DNA from: Amycolatopsis australiensis
GTDB lineage: Bacteria > Actinomycetota > Actinomycetes > Mycobacteriales > Pseudonocardiaceae
Reading direction: 5' to 3'
Assembly: GCF_900119165.1 (NCBI RefSeq)
Contig: NZ_FPJG01000006.1
Span: 2,294,001-2,358,000, forward strand
DNA length: 64,000 nt
Part shown: positions 28,447 to 36,813 of the stretch, piece by piece
Layout of the letters: each line of letters begins with the position of its first letter
How positions within the stretch are numbered: position 1 is the stretch's first letter
Notes under the pieces: generated by a model
The model's database searches: none
The model's input: only the letters and a program-made list of their open reading frames with translations
What the model was told of the DNA's origin: nothing
Made by a program: the position numbers and the translations under genes

Positions 28447-29453
28447 TGGCGCTGTCGGTGCGGGACCTGACCGTCCACTACGGACAGTTCGCGGCGGTCC
28501 GCGACGTCCGGCTGGACATCGCCGACGGCGAGGTGCTGGCCCTGCTCGGCCCCTCCGGCTCCGGGAAGTCGACGCTGCTGCGCGCCATCACCGGCCTGGA
28601 GCCGTCGGCGCGCGGCACGGTCAGCTGGGACGGCGAGGACCTCGGCGCGGTGCCGGTGCACCGGCGCGGGTTCGGTCTGGTGTTCCAGGACGGCCAGCTG
28701 TTCGGCCACCGCGACGTCGCCGCGAACATCGCGTTCGGCCTGCGCATGCACGGCGTGCCGCGGGCGCGGTGGGCGCCGCGCGTCGCGGAGCTGCTGGCGC
28801 TCGTCGGCCTCTCCGGCTTCGAAAAGCGGCGGGTGACCGAGCTGTCCGGTGGTCAGGCGCAGCGGGTCGCGCTGGCCAGGGCGCTGGCGCCGAAACCGCG
28901 GCTGCTGCTGCTCGACGAACCGCTGTCCGGTTTGGACGCCGGACTGCGCGAGCAGCTGGCCATCGATCTGGCGGACCTGCTGCGCCGCAGCAAGATCACC
29001 GCCCTGCTGGTGACGCACGACCAGGAGGAAGCCTTCACGCTGGCCGACCGGGTCGCCGTGCTCGACGCCGGCGAGATCCGGCAGGAAGGCGCGGTCCGGC
29101 GGGTCTGGCGCAATCCGGCCGGCGACGACGTGGCTCGGTTCCTCGGCGTGACGACGTTCGCCGACGGTGTCGCGGCGGGCGGGGTGGTGCGCACGCCGTT
29201 CGGTGAGATCGCGCTGCCGGACGCCGGCGACGGCACGGTCCGGCTCGGTTTGCGGCCGCACGCGCTGCGGGTGGCACAGTCCGGAGTGGACGGTGAAGTC
29301 ACGGCGGCGGTGCACCGGCGTGAGCACGTGCGGCTGGTCGTCCGGATCGGTGAGTCCACTGTGGACGCGGTAGCTCCGGCCGCGGCCGACCTGCGGGCCG
29401 GCGACCCGGTGCGGCTGGAACTCGACCCGGACGGCGTCGCACTCGTCGGCTGA
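28446..29453 (+). CDS. thiQ: thiamine ABC transporter ATP-binding protein
   Basis: ATPase of the uptake system, 335 residues. Walker A is LLGPSGSGKSTLLRAITGLE, the Q-loop VFQDGQLFGHRDV, the signature LSGGQAQRVALARALAP, Walker B LLLLDEPLSGLD and the switch His VTHDQEEA. A C-terminal TOBE-like regulatory domain (about 240-335; FADGVAAGGVVRTPFGEIAL) makes it longer than enteric ThiQ. The ATG at 28446 overlaps the thiP stop by one base (TGATG). Confidence 0.93.
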   Translation: MALSVRDLTVHYGQFAAVRDVRLDIADGEVLALLGPSGSGKSTLLRAITGLEPSARGTVSWDGEDLGAVPVHRRGFGLVFQDGQLFGHRDVAANIAFGLRMHGVPRARWAPRVAELLALVGLSGFEKRRVTELSGGQAQRVALARALAPKPRLLLLDEPLSGLDAGLREQLAIDLADLLRRSKITALLVTHDQEEAFTLADRVAVLDAGEIRQEGAVRRVWRNPAGDDVARFLGVTTFADGVAAGGVVRTPFGEIALPDAGDGTVRLGLRPHALRVAQSGVDGEVTAAVHRREHVRLVVRIGESTVDAVAPAAADLRAGDPVRLELDPDGVALVG

Positions 29454-29454
29454 C

Positions 29455-30264
29455 TCAGGCGGCCCAGTGGGCCAGCAGGTCCAGCGCCGGTTCCGACGGG
29501 CTGCCGGGCTCGGCGGTGAACATGATCAGCCGCTGTCCCGAGAGGTCGGGCAGCTCGAAGTTCTCGAACCGCAGCGTCAGCTCGCCCGCGACGGGGTGGC
29601 GGAACCGCTTGCGGCCGTGCGTGCGCTGCTGCACGACCTGGCCCGACCACAGCGTCCGGAACGTCTCGCTGCGCAGCGTCAGTTCGCCGATGAGCGTCGC
29701 GAGGGCCTGGTCCGTCGCGTACCGCGCCGCGATGAGCCGCAGCTGGCCGACGGTGGCGCGGGCGACGTCGTGCCAGTCCGGGAACAGCTCGCGGCTCGCC
29801 GGGTCCAGCAGGCAGAAGCGGGCGAGATTGCGGTCCGGCGCGGTCTCGAAGTCGAAGAACAGCTGGGCCGAGAGCGCGTTCCAGGCGACGACGTCGAGCC
29901 GGTGGTCGACGACCAGCGCGGGGACGCGGTCCATCTTCGCCAGCAACTGCCGCAGCTCGGGGCGCACCCGGCGGGCCGACGGCGGCCGCGCCGGCCGGGC
30001 AGCCGCGAGATCGTGCAGGTGACCGCGTTCGACGTCGTCCAGCCGCAGCGTCCGGGCCAGCGCGTCGAGCACCTCGGGCGACGGGCCGCGCGCCCGCCCC
30101 TGTTCCAGCCGGATGTAGTACTCGACGCTGATCCCGGCCAGCTGCGCGACCTCTTCGCGGCGCAGGCCGCGCACCCGCCGCCGCGGGCCGGTGAGGACGC
30201 CGCACTCCGCCGGCGTCGCCGCTTCGCGGCGGGATTTCAAGAAGCGGCCCGGTTCCCGGTCCAT
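29455..30264 (-). CDS. MmyB-type XRE family transcriptional regulator
   Basis: Second regulator of this class in the window, 269 residues. The HTH contains VRGLRREEVAQLAGISVEYY and IRLEQGRARGPSPEVLDAL. The C-terminal MmyB ligand domain has VPALVVDHRLDVVAWNALSA and ends QRLIMFTAEPGSPSEPALDL. The ATG at 30264 is chosen by family length. It diverges from the dienelactone-hydrolase-like gene at 30400, its probable target. The intergenic region carries the same 23-bp element as the first pair. It converges on thiQ, leaving one base between stops. Confidence 0.9.
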   Translation of the reverse strand: MDREPGRFLKSRREAATPAECGVLTGPRRRVRGLRREEVAQLAGISVEYYIRLEQGRARGPSPEVLDALARTLRLDDVERGHLHDLAAARPARPPSARRVRPELRQLLAKMDRVPALVVDHRLDVVAWNALSAQLFFDFETAPDRNLARFCLLDPASRELFPDWHDVARATVGQLRLIAARYATDQALATLIGELTLRSETFRTLWSGQVVQQRTHGRKRFRHPVAGELTLRFENFELPDLSGQRLIMFTAEPGSPSEPALDLLAHWAA

Positions 30265-30295
30265 GCCGTCGAGTCTGCCGGTTCCCCGGCCACCG

Positions 30296-30318
30296 GACCT
30301 GGCCCTGCCAGTACCAGG
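30296..30318 (-). promoter_or_regulatory. candidate MmyB-type operator, copy 2
   Basis: On the minus strand it begins CCTGGTACTGGC and ends CCAGGTC, agreeing at 19 of 23 positions with 4091-4113. It begins 32 nt from the regulator start, nearly the same distance as in copy 1, but in the opposite orientation. The operator role is inferred. Confidence 0.55.
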
Positions 30319-30399
30319 AACCGCGGACCGTCCCCCCGACAGGGATCTGGGCCGGCGGCGCGGGGCGCGGCAGGCTCGGCTCGCCGAAAGGAGAAAACC

Positions 30400-31137
30400 A
30401 TGTGCCACAGCACCGAAAGCCGCCCGCCCGCGCCGCCCGTCGTCGGGGAGGTGGCCGCGCACGGGCCGCTCACGCTCACCGGGGCCGACGGGACGGAGTT
30501 CCTCGCCCACCACGCGGTGCCCGCCGAGCCGAACGGCCGCAAGATCGTCCTGCTGCCGGACGTGCGCGGCGTGCACCCGTACTACCGCGACCTGACCCGC
30601 CGGTTCGCCGAGGCCGGCTTCGAGACGGTCGTGATCGACTACTACGGCCGGAGCGCCGGTCTCGGCGACCGCGGCGACGACTTCGACTGGGAGAGCCGCC
30701 TGCCGCACGTTTCGCCCGCGGACGTCGCGGCCGACGTCGCCGCGGCACGGGACTTCCTCGGCGAAGGACCGGTGTACACGGTCGGCTTCTGCTTCGGCGC
30801 GGGCCAGTCGTGGCGGCTCTCGGCGGCGGGGCTCGGGCTGGCCGGCGTGATCGGCTTCTACGGCCTGCCGAAGCTGGTCGAGGACGTCGTCGGCGACCTC
30901 GAAGCGCCGATGCTGCTGCTGTTGGCCGGCGCGGACGTCGCGACGAGCCAGGCCGAGTTCGACGCCTTCACCGGCAAGCTGGACGCCGCCGGCGTCCGGT
31001 ACGAGCGGCACGTGTACGAGGGCGCACCGCACTCGTTCTTCGACCGCTCGTACGCGGAGTGGGGCGAGGCCTGCGACGACGCCTGGCGCCGCATCCTCGC
31101 CTTCACTCAGCCGTCGCGCGTGGACAACCTCGCGTAG
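30400..31137 (+). CDS. dienelactone hydrolase family protein
   Basis: Alpha/beta hydrolase of 245 residues. The family features are KIVLLPDVRGVHPYYRDLTR, VVIDYYGRSAG, a Cys nucleophile in VYTVGFCFGAGQSWRLS, an Asp near LLLLAGADVATS and the catalytic His in YEGAPHSFFDRSY. The ATG at 30400 follows a strong ribosome-binding site AAAGGAG. It is divergent from the MmyB-type regulator and probably under its control. The natural substrate is unknown. Its 3' end overlaps the convergent ABC permease gene by 31 nt. Confidence 0.92.
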   Translation: MCHSTESRPPAPPVVGEVAAHGPLTLTGADGTEFLAHHAVPAEPNGRKIVLLPDVRGVHPYYRDLTRRFAEAGFETVVIDYYGRSAGLGDRGDDFDWESRLPHVSPADVAADVAAARDFLGEGPVYTVGFCFGAGQSWRLSAAGLGLAGVIGFYGLPKLVEDVVGDLEAPMLLLLAGADVATSQAEFDAFTGKLDAAGVRYERHVYEGAPHSFFDRSYAEWGEACDDAWRRILAFTQPSRVDNLA

Positions 31138-31985
31138 GCCAGCGACAGCCCGATCACGATGTAGCACGCCGCCCGCAGGGCGCCCTCACCCAGTGTCTGG
31201 GCGCCCATCGGGTCCTGCAGCACCTCCGCCGGCGCGATCGACCAGTTCTGCGTCAGCAGGAACGGGTGCAGCCACTTCAGCGAGCTGAGGAACCCGAGGA
31301 TCGTGAACACGATGTCCCCGGCCAGCACCGAGGCGACCACCAGCATCGGGTGCTCGGTCCAGCTGGAGATCGCCAGCGCCACCGCGCCGACCGCCCACAG
31401 CTGCAGCACCACCCAGCCGGCCACCAGCAGGATCCGGGCCAGCGCCCCGCCCAGCGACAACGTCGTGCCCGAGAGCGTGAACAGCGAGTCCGTGCCGTTG
31501 ATGACCAGCCCGGTCACCACGCCGGTGAAGCACATCGCCAGCACCGCGACCACCGACACCGTCGCGACGCCGAACGCCTTCACCGCCAGCAGCCTGCCCC
31601 GGCCGACCGGCGCGATCAGCCAGCCGCGCAGGGTGCCGTGCGCGGTCTCGCCCGCGATGGCGTCCGCGCCCGCCATGGCCGCGGCGAGCGGCAGGAGCAG
31701 CGCGAGCGCCATCACGATCGCCGCGATCGGCAGGACGAACGCGTTGTTGACCGCGGACGCCAGCAGCGCGCCATCGGGGTTCGGTCCGCCGGCGTCGGGC
31801 GTCCCGTTGCCGCTCACCAGCGTCAGGCCGATGCCGATCACGATCGGGATCAGCGCCAGCAGGGCCAGCACCGCGAGGGTGCGCGGCCGGCGGAAGATCC
31901 AGCGCAGCTCGGCGGCCAGCAGCCGGGTCAGCGGCACCGTGTCGTGACCCGTGCGGGTCACCGGTGCGTCCAGGACGGCCGTCAT
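31107..31985 (-). CDS. ABC-2 type transporter permease
   Basis: Membrane part of an ABC exporter, 292 residues with about six helices, such as TLAVLALLALIPIVIGIGLT, IAAIVMALALLLPLAAAMAG and ILLVAGWVVLQLWAVGAVAL. The cytoplasmic block DAIAGETAHGTLRGWLIAPV is typical of ABC-2 permeases of the NatB/BcrB kind. The ATG at 31985 overlaps the stop of the ATPase gene by 4 nt. It is the third gene of the operon lipoprotein-ATPase-permease. The substrate is not evident. Confidence 0.88.
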   Translation of the reverse strand: MTAVLDAPVTRTGHDTVPLTRLLAAELRWIFRRPRTLAVLALLALIPIVIGIGLTLVSGNGTPDAGGPNPDGALLASAVNNAFVLPIAAIVMALALLLPLAAAMAGADAIAGETAHGTLRGWLIAPVGRGRLLAVKAFGVATVSVVAVLAMCFTGVVTGLVINGTDSLFTLSGTTLSLGGALARILLVAGWVVLQLWAVGAVALAISSWTEHPMLVVASVLAGDIVFTILGFLSSLKWLHPFLLTQNWSIAPAEVLQDPMGAQTLGEGALRAACYIVIGLSLAYARLSTRDG

Positions 31986-32968
31986 TCCGCTCCCTCCCCA
32001 GTGGACTCGGTCAGCCGGGCGAAGAGGTCCTCCAGCCCGGTGCGGGCCCGCGTCGCCTCGTGGACCGCGACCCCCGCGCCCACCAGGACCTGCAGCACCC
32101 GCGGCGCCGGCGTCGCCGTGAGGTCGGCGCGGACGCCGTCCGGCGTGAGCCGGGCGCCGATCCGGTTCTCCCGCAGCACCTCCACCGCGTGTTCCGCGTC
32201 CGGCGTGCGGACCAGCAGGGCCGCGTTCCCGGACTCCAGCAGCTCGGCCAGCTCGCCCTGCGCGACGACGTTGCCCGCCTGCAGCACGGCCACGTGCGTG
32301 CACGTCGCCTCCACCTCGGCCAGCAGGTGCGACGACACCAGCACGGTGACGCCCTCGGCGTGCAGATCGGCGATGATCCTGCGGATCTCCCTGGTACCCG
32401 CGGGATCGAGGCCGTTGGTCGGCTCGTCGAGCACGACCATCTTCCGCGGCACGAGCAACGCCGAAGCGAGCCCGAGCCGTTGCTTCATGCCGAGCGAATA
32501 GCCCTTGTAGCGCCGGCGCGCCGCCCCGGTCAGCCCGACGCGCTCAAGTGCGGCGTCCACTGCCGCCGGGATCCCCGCCGACGACATCCGCGGTTCCGCC
32601 GCGGCGAAGCGCAGCAGGTTGTCGCGCCCGGACAGGAACGGGTGGAAGCCCGGCCCCTCGACCAGCGCGCCGACGTCCGGCAGCGCATGCGCGGCGGCGT
32701 CCGGCATCGGACGGCCGAGCAGCTCGACCTCGCCCTCGGTCGGGCGGACCAGCCCGAGCAGCATCCGGATGGTGGTCGTCTTGCCCGAGCCGTTGGGCCC
32801 GAGCATCCCCACGACCGCGCCTTCCGGGATGTCGAGGTCGACGTGGTCCACCGCGACCGTGCCGCGGTAGACCTTGCGCAGGCCCCGGGTGCGCGCGGCC
32901 AGCGGGACCGCCGGGGCGGACGCCTCCGAAGAGACGTCCGCCCCGGACTCGACAGCCGTGCTGGTCAC
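31982..32968 (-). CDS. ABC transporter ATP-binding protein (drug/bacitracin-exporter type)
   Basis: ATPase of 328 residues. After an Ala/Ser-rich N-terminal extension come Walker A GMLGPNGSGKTTTIRMLLGL, the Q-loop PDVGALVEGPGFHPFLSGRD, the signature YSLGMKQRLGLASALL, Walker B MVVLDEPTNGLDPAG and the His switch VSSHLLAEVE. A C-terminal extension of about 90 residues follows. The GTG at 32968 overlaps the upstream lipoprotein-like gene's stop by 4 nt. It pairs with the permease gene downstream. Confidence 0.92.
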   Translation of the reverse strand: MTSTAVESGADVSSEASAPAVPLAARTRGLRKVYRGTVAVDHVDLDIPEGAVVGMLGPNGSGKTTTIRMLLGLVRPTEGEVELLGRPMPDAAAHALPDVGALVEGPGFHPFLSGRDNLLRFAAAEPRMSSAGIPAAVDAALERVGLTGAARRRYKGYSLGMKQRLGLASALLVPRKMVVLDEPTNGLDPAGTREIRRIIADLHAEGVTVLVSSHLLAEVEATCTHVAVLQAGNVVAQGELAELLESGNAALLVRTPDAEHAVEVLRENRIGARLTPDGVRADLTATPAPRVLQVLVGAGVAVHEATRARTGLEDLFARLTESTGEGAE

Positions 32969-34056
32969 TTCTGACCCAGCGCTTCGTACAGGACCTGCTC
33001 CGGCACCGCGCCGGCGGCGAACCGGCCGTCGTCGGTCAGGACGGCGCTGCCGACCTTCGTGGTGACGAGGTAGCCGCTGCCCCAGGCACCGCTGACCTTC
33101 TTGGCGAACCGATCGAGCAGCGCCTTCGGGTCGGCGTTGCGGCCCTCGCGGCCGGACTGCTGCTTCGGCGCCGCGTTCAGCGCGTCCGCCGGCACCTTGC
33201 CCGTGACGACGGTGTCCCAGCCGTCCCCGACGACCTTGGTGTCCTGCTTCGCCTGCTCGGCCAGGTCCTTGTCCTTCTGGTCGATCGCCGGCGTCTTCTC
33301 CTCCACCTTCGCGCCCTTCGGCGGGGTGAAGGTGAACAGGTCGGCGGGCTGCTGGGTGAACTCGATGTCGGTGAAGGCGACCTCGAGCGCCGGCGTGGAC
33401 GTGCCGTTGCTCAGCACCGACACCCGCAGCGGCAGCCGCGTCTGCGAGTCGACCGCGACGCGGATCTCGCGCAGCAGCGTCCGCTCGGTCGGCTTCGGCG
33501 TCAGCACCAGCTCGTAGGCCGGGCGGTCGGCGACGGTCGCGGTGCCGTCGACCGACACCGTGCTGCTCTCGCGGACCTTCGCGAGCAGTTCGGTGGACGC
33601 CGCGACCGGGTCGGCCAGCTTCTCGCTGCCCGCGCCCTTCTGCTTGGCCACGTCGGCGGGGATGGTCACCTTCGTCGCGGTGTTCGTCTTGGAGCTGTAG
33701 TCCCAGACGGTCGTGCCGTCGTGGACCACGGTCTCCTGGGTGGCCCCCTGCGTGACGGCCAGGCGGCTCTTGCCCGCGCCGTCGCTGAAGATGTGTGCCG
33801 AGTCGATGTTCAGCGCCGACGCCCCCGGCAGCGCGTTCCCCACCGACGGCAGTCCCAGGTCGTTGCTGACCTTGACCGTGCCGTCGAACGCGCCCGGCTT
33901 GGCCTTCAGCACCGACTGGACCAGGTCCTCGGCGCTCACCTGCGGCAGCGCCGGCTTGTCGTCGGCGCTGGCCGGCATCGCGACGAACGCGAGCCCGCCC
34001 GCACCGAGCGCGGTGCCGACGACCGCGGCGGTGATGCCCTTCGTCTTCGGTTTCAT
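32965..34056 (-). CDS. LolA-like / DUF2092 exported protein
   Basis: A 363-residue exported protein with a signal peptide (KGITAAVVGTALGAGGLAFV, then AMPASA). A LolA-like incomplete beta-barrel follows: GAFDGTVKVSNDLGLP, HDGTTVWDYSSKTNTATKV, RPAYELVLTPKP, LPLRVSVLSNG and VAFTDIEFTQQPADLFTF. It has no lipobox Cys, so it may be secreted or anchored otherwise. It is the first gene of an operon with an ABC exporter and divergent from a two-component system, which suggests an envelope-stress or export module. Such proteins elsewhere modulate sensor kinases or bind lipids; here this is inference. Confidence 0.82.
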   Translation of the reverse strand: MKPKTKGITAAVVGTALGAGGLAFVAMPASADDKPALPQVSAEDLVQSVLKAKPGAFDGTVKVSNDLGLPSVGNALPGASALNIDSAHIFSDGAGKSRLAVTQGATQETVVHDGTTVWDYSSKTNTATKVTIPADVAKQKGAGSEKLADPVAASTELLAKVRESSTVSVDGTATVADRPAYELVLTPKPTERTLLREIRVAVDSQTRLPLRVSVLSNGTSTPALEVAFTDIEFTQQPADLFTFTPPKGAKVEEKTPAIDQKDKDLAEQAKQDTKVVGDGWDTVVTGKVPADALNAAPKQQSGREGRNADPKALLDRFAKKVSGAWGSGYLVTTKVGSAVLTDDGRFAAGAVPEQVLYEALGQK

Positions 34057-34127
34057 GCGTCTCTCCCTGTGGTGTTCCCGGGCTCGAGTGTGCCCGGCTT
34101 CCCGCCACCGACGCTTCCCTCTCGAGA

Positions 34128-34177
34128 CTGAGATACCACTGAAGGTTCTCGCTCTCCGGCTGAGATCGTGCTGAGAG
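34128..34177 (+). promoter_or_regulatory. CTGAGA direct repeats in the divergent promoter region
   Basis: CTGAGAT at 34128-34134 and 34160-34166, and CTGAGAG at 34171-34177. The last two are 11 bp apart, the spacing usual for tandem OmpR/PhoB-type half-sites; the first is 32 bp (about three turns) further. They sit just upstream of the response regulator gene and are a candidate autoregulatory site. Binding is inferred. Confidence 0.45.
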
Positions 34178-34204
34178 CTGACGCGGGACCTGCACGAACC
34201 GGCC

Positions 34205-34921
34205 ATGATGAACGGCGTGAAACCTCGGGTGCTGGTGGTCGACGACGAACCGGGCGTGCGGAAGGCGCTGCAGCGCGGGCTGCGCGCGGAGGACATGGAC
34301 GTGGTCACCGCCGCCGACGGCCCCACCGGGCTGCAGCTGGCGAGCACCGGCTCGTTCGACGTGATCCTGCTCGACATCATGCTGCCCGGCCTGTCCGGCT
34401 ACCGCGTGCTGGAGCGGCTGCGCAAGGACGGCGTGACGACGCCGGTGCTGCTCGTCTCGGCCAAGGACGGCGAGATCGACCAGGCCGACGGGCTCGACCT
34501 CGGCGCCGACGGCTACCTCGTCAAGCCGTTCTCCTTCGTGGTGCTGGTCGCACAGGTCCGCGCGGTGCTGCGCCGCGCCGGGCCGGAAGCGGGCCGCGGC
34601 ACGCTGCGGCTCGGGGCGCTGGAAGTCGACCGCGGGCTGCGCCAGGTGCACTGGAACGGCCAGGAGGTCGGGCTGAGCCCGCGCGAGTTCGCGCTCCTGG
34701 AAGTCCTCGTCGGCCGGGCGGGCACGGTCGTCACGAAGGACGAGCTGCTGCGCGCGGTCTGGGGCGAGGAGCAGGCCGTGACGCGCAACCTCGTCGAGGT
34801 GTACGTCGGGTACGTGCGGCGCAAGCTCGACGCGGTCGGCGCCGGCGCGCTGCTGCGGACCGTGCGCGGCCACGGCTACCTGGCCTCCGACGCGCAGCTC
34901 GACGAGGTCATCACCCCGTGA
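34205..34921 (+). CDS. OmpR/PhoB-family response regulator
   Basis: A 238-residue two-component regulator. The receiver domain has VLVVDDEPGVRKAL (acidic pair), the phospho-acceptor Asp in DVILLDIMLPGLSGYRV, the Ser in VLLVSAKDGEIDQA and the Lys in GYLVKPFSF. The winged-helix output domain (about 140-232) has LSPREFALLEVLVGRAGTVV and the recognition segment VTRNLVEVYVGYVRRKLDA. The start may be the ATG at 34205 or the GTG at 34217. It is coupled to the kinase gene by a 4-nt overlap. The likely target is the divergent lipoprotein-ABC operon. Confidence 0.94.
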   Translation: MMNGVKPRVLVVDDEPGVRKALQRGLRAEDMDVVTAADGPTGLQLASTGSFDVILLDIMLPGLSGYRVLERLRKDGVTTPVLLVSAKDGEIDQADGLDLGADGYLVKPFSFVVLVAQVRAVLRRAGPEAGRGTLRLGALEVDRGLRQVHWNGQEVGLSPREFALLEVLVGRAGTVVTKDELLRAVWGEEQAVTRNLVEVYVGYVRRKLDAVGAGALLRTVRGHGYLASDAQLDEVITP

Positions 34922-36240
34922 TCTCCTGGTGGCGCGGCCGGACGCTGCAGGCCCGGATCACCGTGCTGGCCGCGACGATCACCCTGGCCTGCCTGCTCGG
35001 CCTGGCCGCGCTCGCGGCGGCCAAGCTTTCGCCGCTGCTCATCGGCTCGGTCGACCGCGAGCTGTCCGGCGCGCTCGGCCCGGCGGGCGCCGAGGTGAGC
35101 GCCGGGCGGCCGCTGTCCGGTGCGGCCCCGGTGACGCTGCGGGTGCTGGACATCGCGGGCACGCCGGTGGACGGCGGCACCCCGGTCGGCCTCGGCCCGG
35201 CGGACGTCTCGGCGCTGAAGGCGGGACAGCCGGTGCAGCGCGACGGCGCGCGGTACCTCGGCACGGTCGTCAGCGCGCCCGACGGGTCGCAACGGCTGGT
35301 CGTCGCGGGGGCCGGTCTGGTCGGCTTCTCCGCCGCGGTGCACTACGGCGGCGTGTGGCTCGTGGTCGTGGCGTCTGCGGGCGCGCTGGTCGCGGGGTTC
35401 GCGACGTGGCTGGTGGTGCGGTTGGCGCTGCGGCCGGTGGCGCGGATGCGCGGCTCGGTGCGTTCGCTGCCACGGGGGGCGCGGCTGGCGCTGCCGGACT
35501 CGCACGACGAGCTGCGCGCGCTGGCGGAGGAGTTCAACGCGCTGCTGGAACGGCAGGAGCAGGCCAGCGAACGGCTGCGGCGCTTCACCGGCGACTCCGC
35601 GCACGAGCTGCGTTCGCCGGTCGCGTCGATCCGGGTGCAGGCGGAGGTGGCTGTGGCCAACCCGGATCCGGAGCTGGCGCAGGAGACGCTGTCGGACATC
35701 CTCACCGAGGCCGAGCGGCTGTCGTCGTTGCTGGACGGGCTGTTGTCGCTGGCCCGCTCGGACGCGGGCGAGGTGCCGCCCGCTTCGCCGGTCGAGCTGG
35801 TCAGCGAGGTCCGCTCGGCCGTGGCCCGGCTGCCGGCGGGGGCGCCGGAGACGCGGGTGAGCACGGCGGTCCCGCAGGCGTGGGCGTCGGCTACGCACGC
35901 GGAGGTGGAGCTGGTGCTGGACAACCTGCTGCGCAACGCGTGCCGCTACGCGCGCGGCGAGATCGTGGTGTCGGTGCTGGCGTCGCGGTCGTCGGTGCGG
36001 CTGGTGGTCGACGACGACGGCCCGGGCATCGCGCCGGAGCACCGCGAGAAGGTGTTCGACCGGTTCTACCGCATCGCGGACGACCGCGCCCGATCCTCGG
36101 GCGGCACAGGCCTGGGGCTGGCGATGGTGGCGGAGGCGGTCCGCAGGCGCGGCGGCCGGGTCCAGGTGGGCGAGTCCCCGGACGGCGGCGCCCGGTTCGT
36201 GGTCGTCTGGCGCGCGGCACCGGGGAAGTCGCCAGCCTGA
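34918..36240 (+). CDS. sensor histidine kinase
   Basis: Membrane kinase of 440 residues. The first membrane helix is ITVLAATITLACLLGLAALA. An extracytoplasmic sensor of about 95 residues follows, then the second helix VWLVVVASAGALVAGFATWL. HAMP and the H-box RRFTGDSAHELRSPVASIRV (phospho-His) come next, then the N-box ELVLDNLLRNACRYA, G1 DDDGPGIAPEHREKVFDRFY and G2 GGTGLGLAMVAEA. The GTG at 34918 gives MISWWRGRTLQARI. The signal sensed is unknown. The gene is followed 15 nt later by repeat locus A. Confidence 0.94.
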   Translation: MISWWRGRTLQARITVLAATITLACLLGLAALAAAKLSPLLIGSVDRELSGALGPAGAEVSAGRPLSGAAPVTLRVLDIAGTPVDGGTPVGLGPADVSALKAGQPVQRDGARYLGTVVSAPDGSQRLVVAGAGLVGFSAAVHYGGVWLVVVASAGALVAGFATWLVVRLALRPVARMRGSVRSLPRGARLALPDSHDELRALAEEFNALLERQEQASERLRRFTGDSAHELRSPVASIRVQAEVAVANPDPELAQETLSDILTEAERLSSLLDGLLSLARSDAGEVPPASPVELVSEVRSAVARLPAGAPETRVSTAVPQAWASATHAEVELVLDNLLRNACRYARGEIVVSVLASRSSVRLVVDDDGPGIAPEHREKVFDRFYRIADDRARSSGGTGLGLAMVAEAVRRRGGRVQVGESPDGGARFVVVWRAAPGKSPA

Positions 36241-36255
36241 CCGCACCCAGCCCCC

Positions 36256-36344
36256 AAGCGCCCCAAGGCGGCCTTGGGTGCACAAGACGCACCGAGGGCC
36301 GCCTTGGGTGCGCAAGACGCACCGAAGGCCACATTGGGGCGCTT
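36256..36344. repeat. palindromic 30-bp-period repeat, locus A
   Basis: Three units of about 30 bp after the histidine kinase stop, bounded by a perfect 11-bp inverted repeat: AAGCGCCCCAA at 36256-36266 and TTGGGGCGCTT at 36334-36344. Each unit is itself near-palindromic (GGCGGCCTTGGGTGC and GCACCGAAGGCC). It belongs to the same family as 47989-48090 and 57088-57290. A transcript could fold into one long hairpin. Confidence 0.85.
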
Positions 36345-36423
36345 GACCTGGTCACTGCCGGACCGGCCGGGGAGGAGGCTGCCGCGGGCGAGGGATCCGG
36401 GCTTCCGGGTAGATTCCGGGGCT

Positions 36424-36813
36424 GTGAACGGTGTGATCGTGGGTGCCGCCCTGGTGCGTGACGGCAAGCTGCTCGCCCAGCAGCGTGCTTGGCCGCCCGG
36501 GCACGCGGGGCAGTGGGAGCTGCCCGGCGGGCGGGTCGAGGACGGCGAGTCCGAGGCCTTCGCCCTGGCCCGCGAGTGCAGCGAGGAACTCGACGTCGTC
36601 ATCGAGGTCGGCGCGCGGGTCGGGGAAGACGTCCCGCTGCCCGGCGGCAAGGTCCTGCGGATCTACGCCGCGAAGCTCGTTTCCCCCGGCGAGGAGCCGC
36701 GGGCCGTCGAGCACCGAGCCGTGCGCTGGCTCGGGCCCGACGACCTCGACGACGTCGACTGGCTGCCCGCCGACCGTCTCCTGCTGCCCGCCTTCCGCGA
36801 ACTGCTCAATTAG
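36424..36813 (+). CDS. NUDIX hydrolase ((d)NTP pyrophosphatase, MutT type)
   Basis: A 129-residue NUDIX protein with GQWELPGGRVEDGESEAFAL and the box core RECSEELDV. The Gly usually found before the last hydrophobic position of the box is Asp here. The start (VNGVIVGAALVRDGKLLAQQ) and size resemble MutT and dCTP-pyrophosphatase types that clean the nucleotide pool. The GTG at 36424 has TAGATT 8 nt upstream and no Shine-Dalgarno, so it may be leaderless. It converges on trpS with an 8-nt overlap. Confidence 0.9.
   Translation: MNGVIVGAALVRDGKLLAQQRAWPPGHAGQWELPGGRVEDGESEAFALARECSEELDVVIEVGARVGEDVPLPGGKVLRIYAAKLVSPGEEPRAVEHRAVRWLGPDDLDDVDWLPADRLLLPAFRELLN

Noticed and set aside
31982..34873. 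963-residue frame containing the ABC ATPase
   Set aside because: Real sequence begins at the GTG 32968; upstream residues are out-of-frame reading of the LolA-like gene and antisense of the response regulator.
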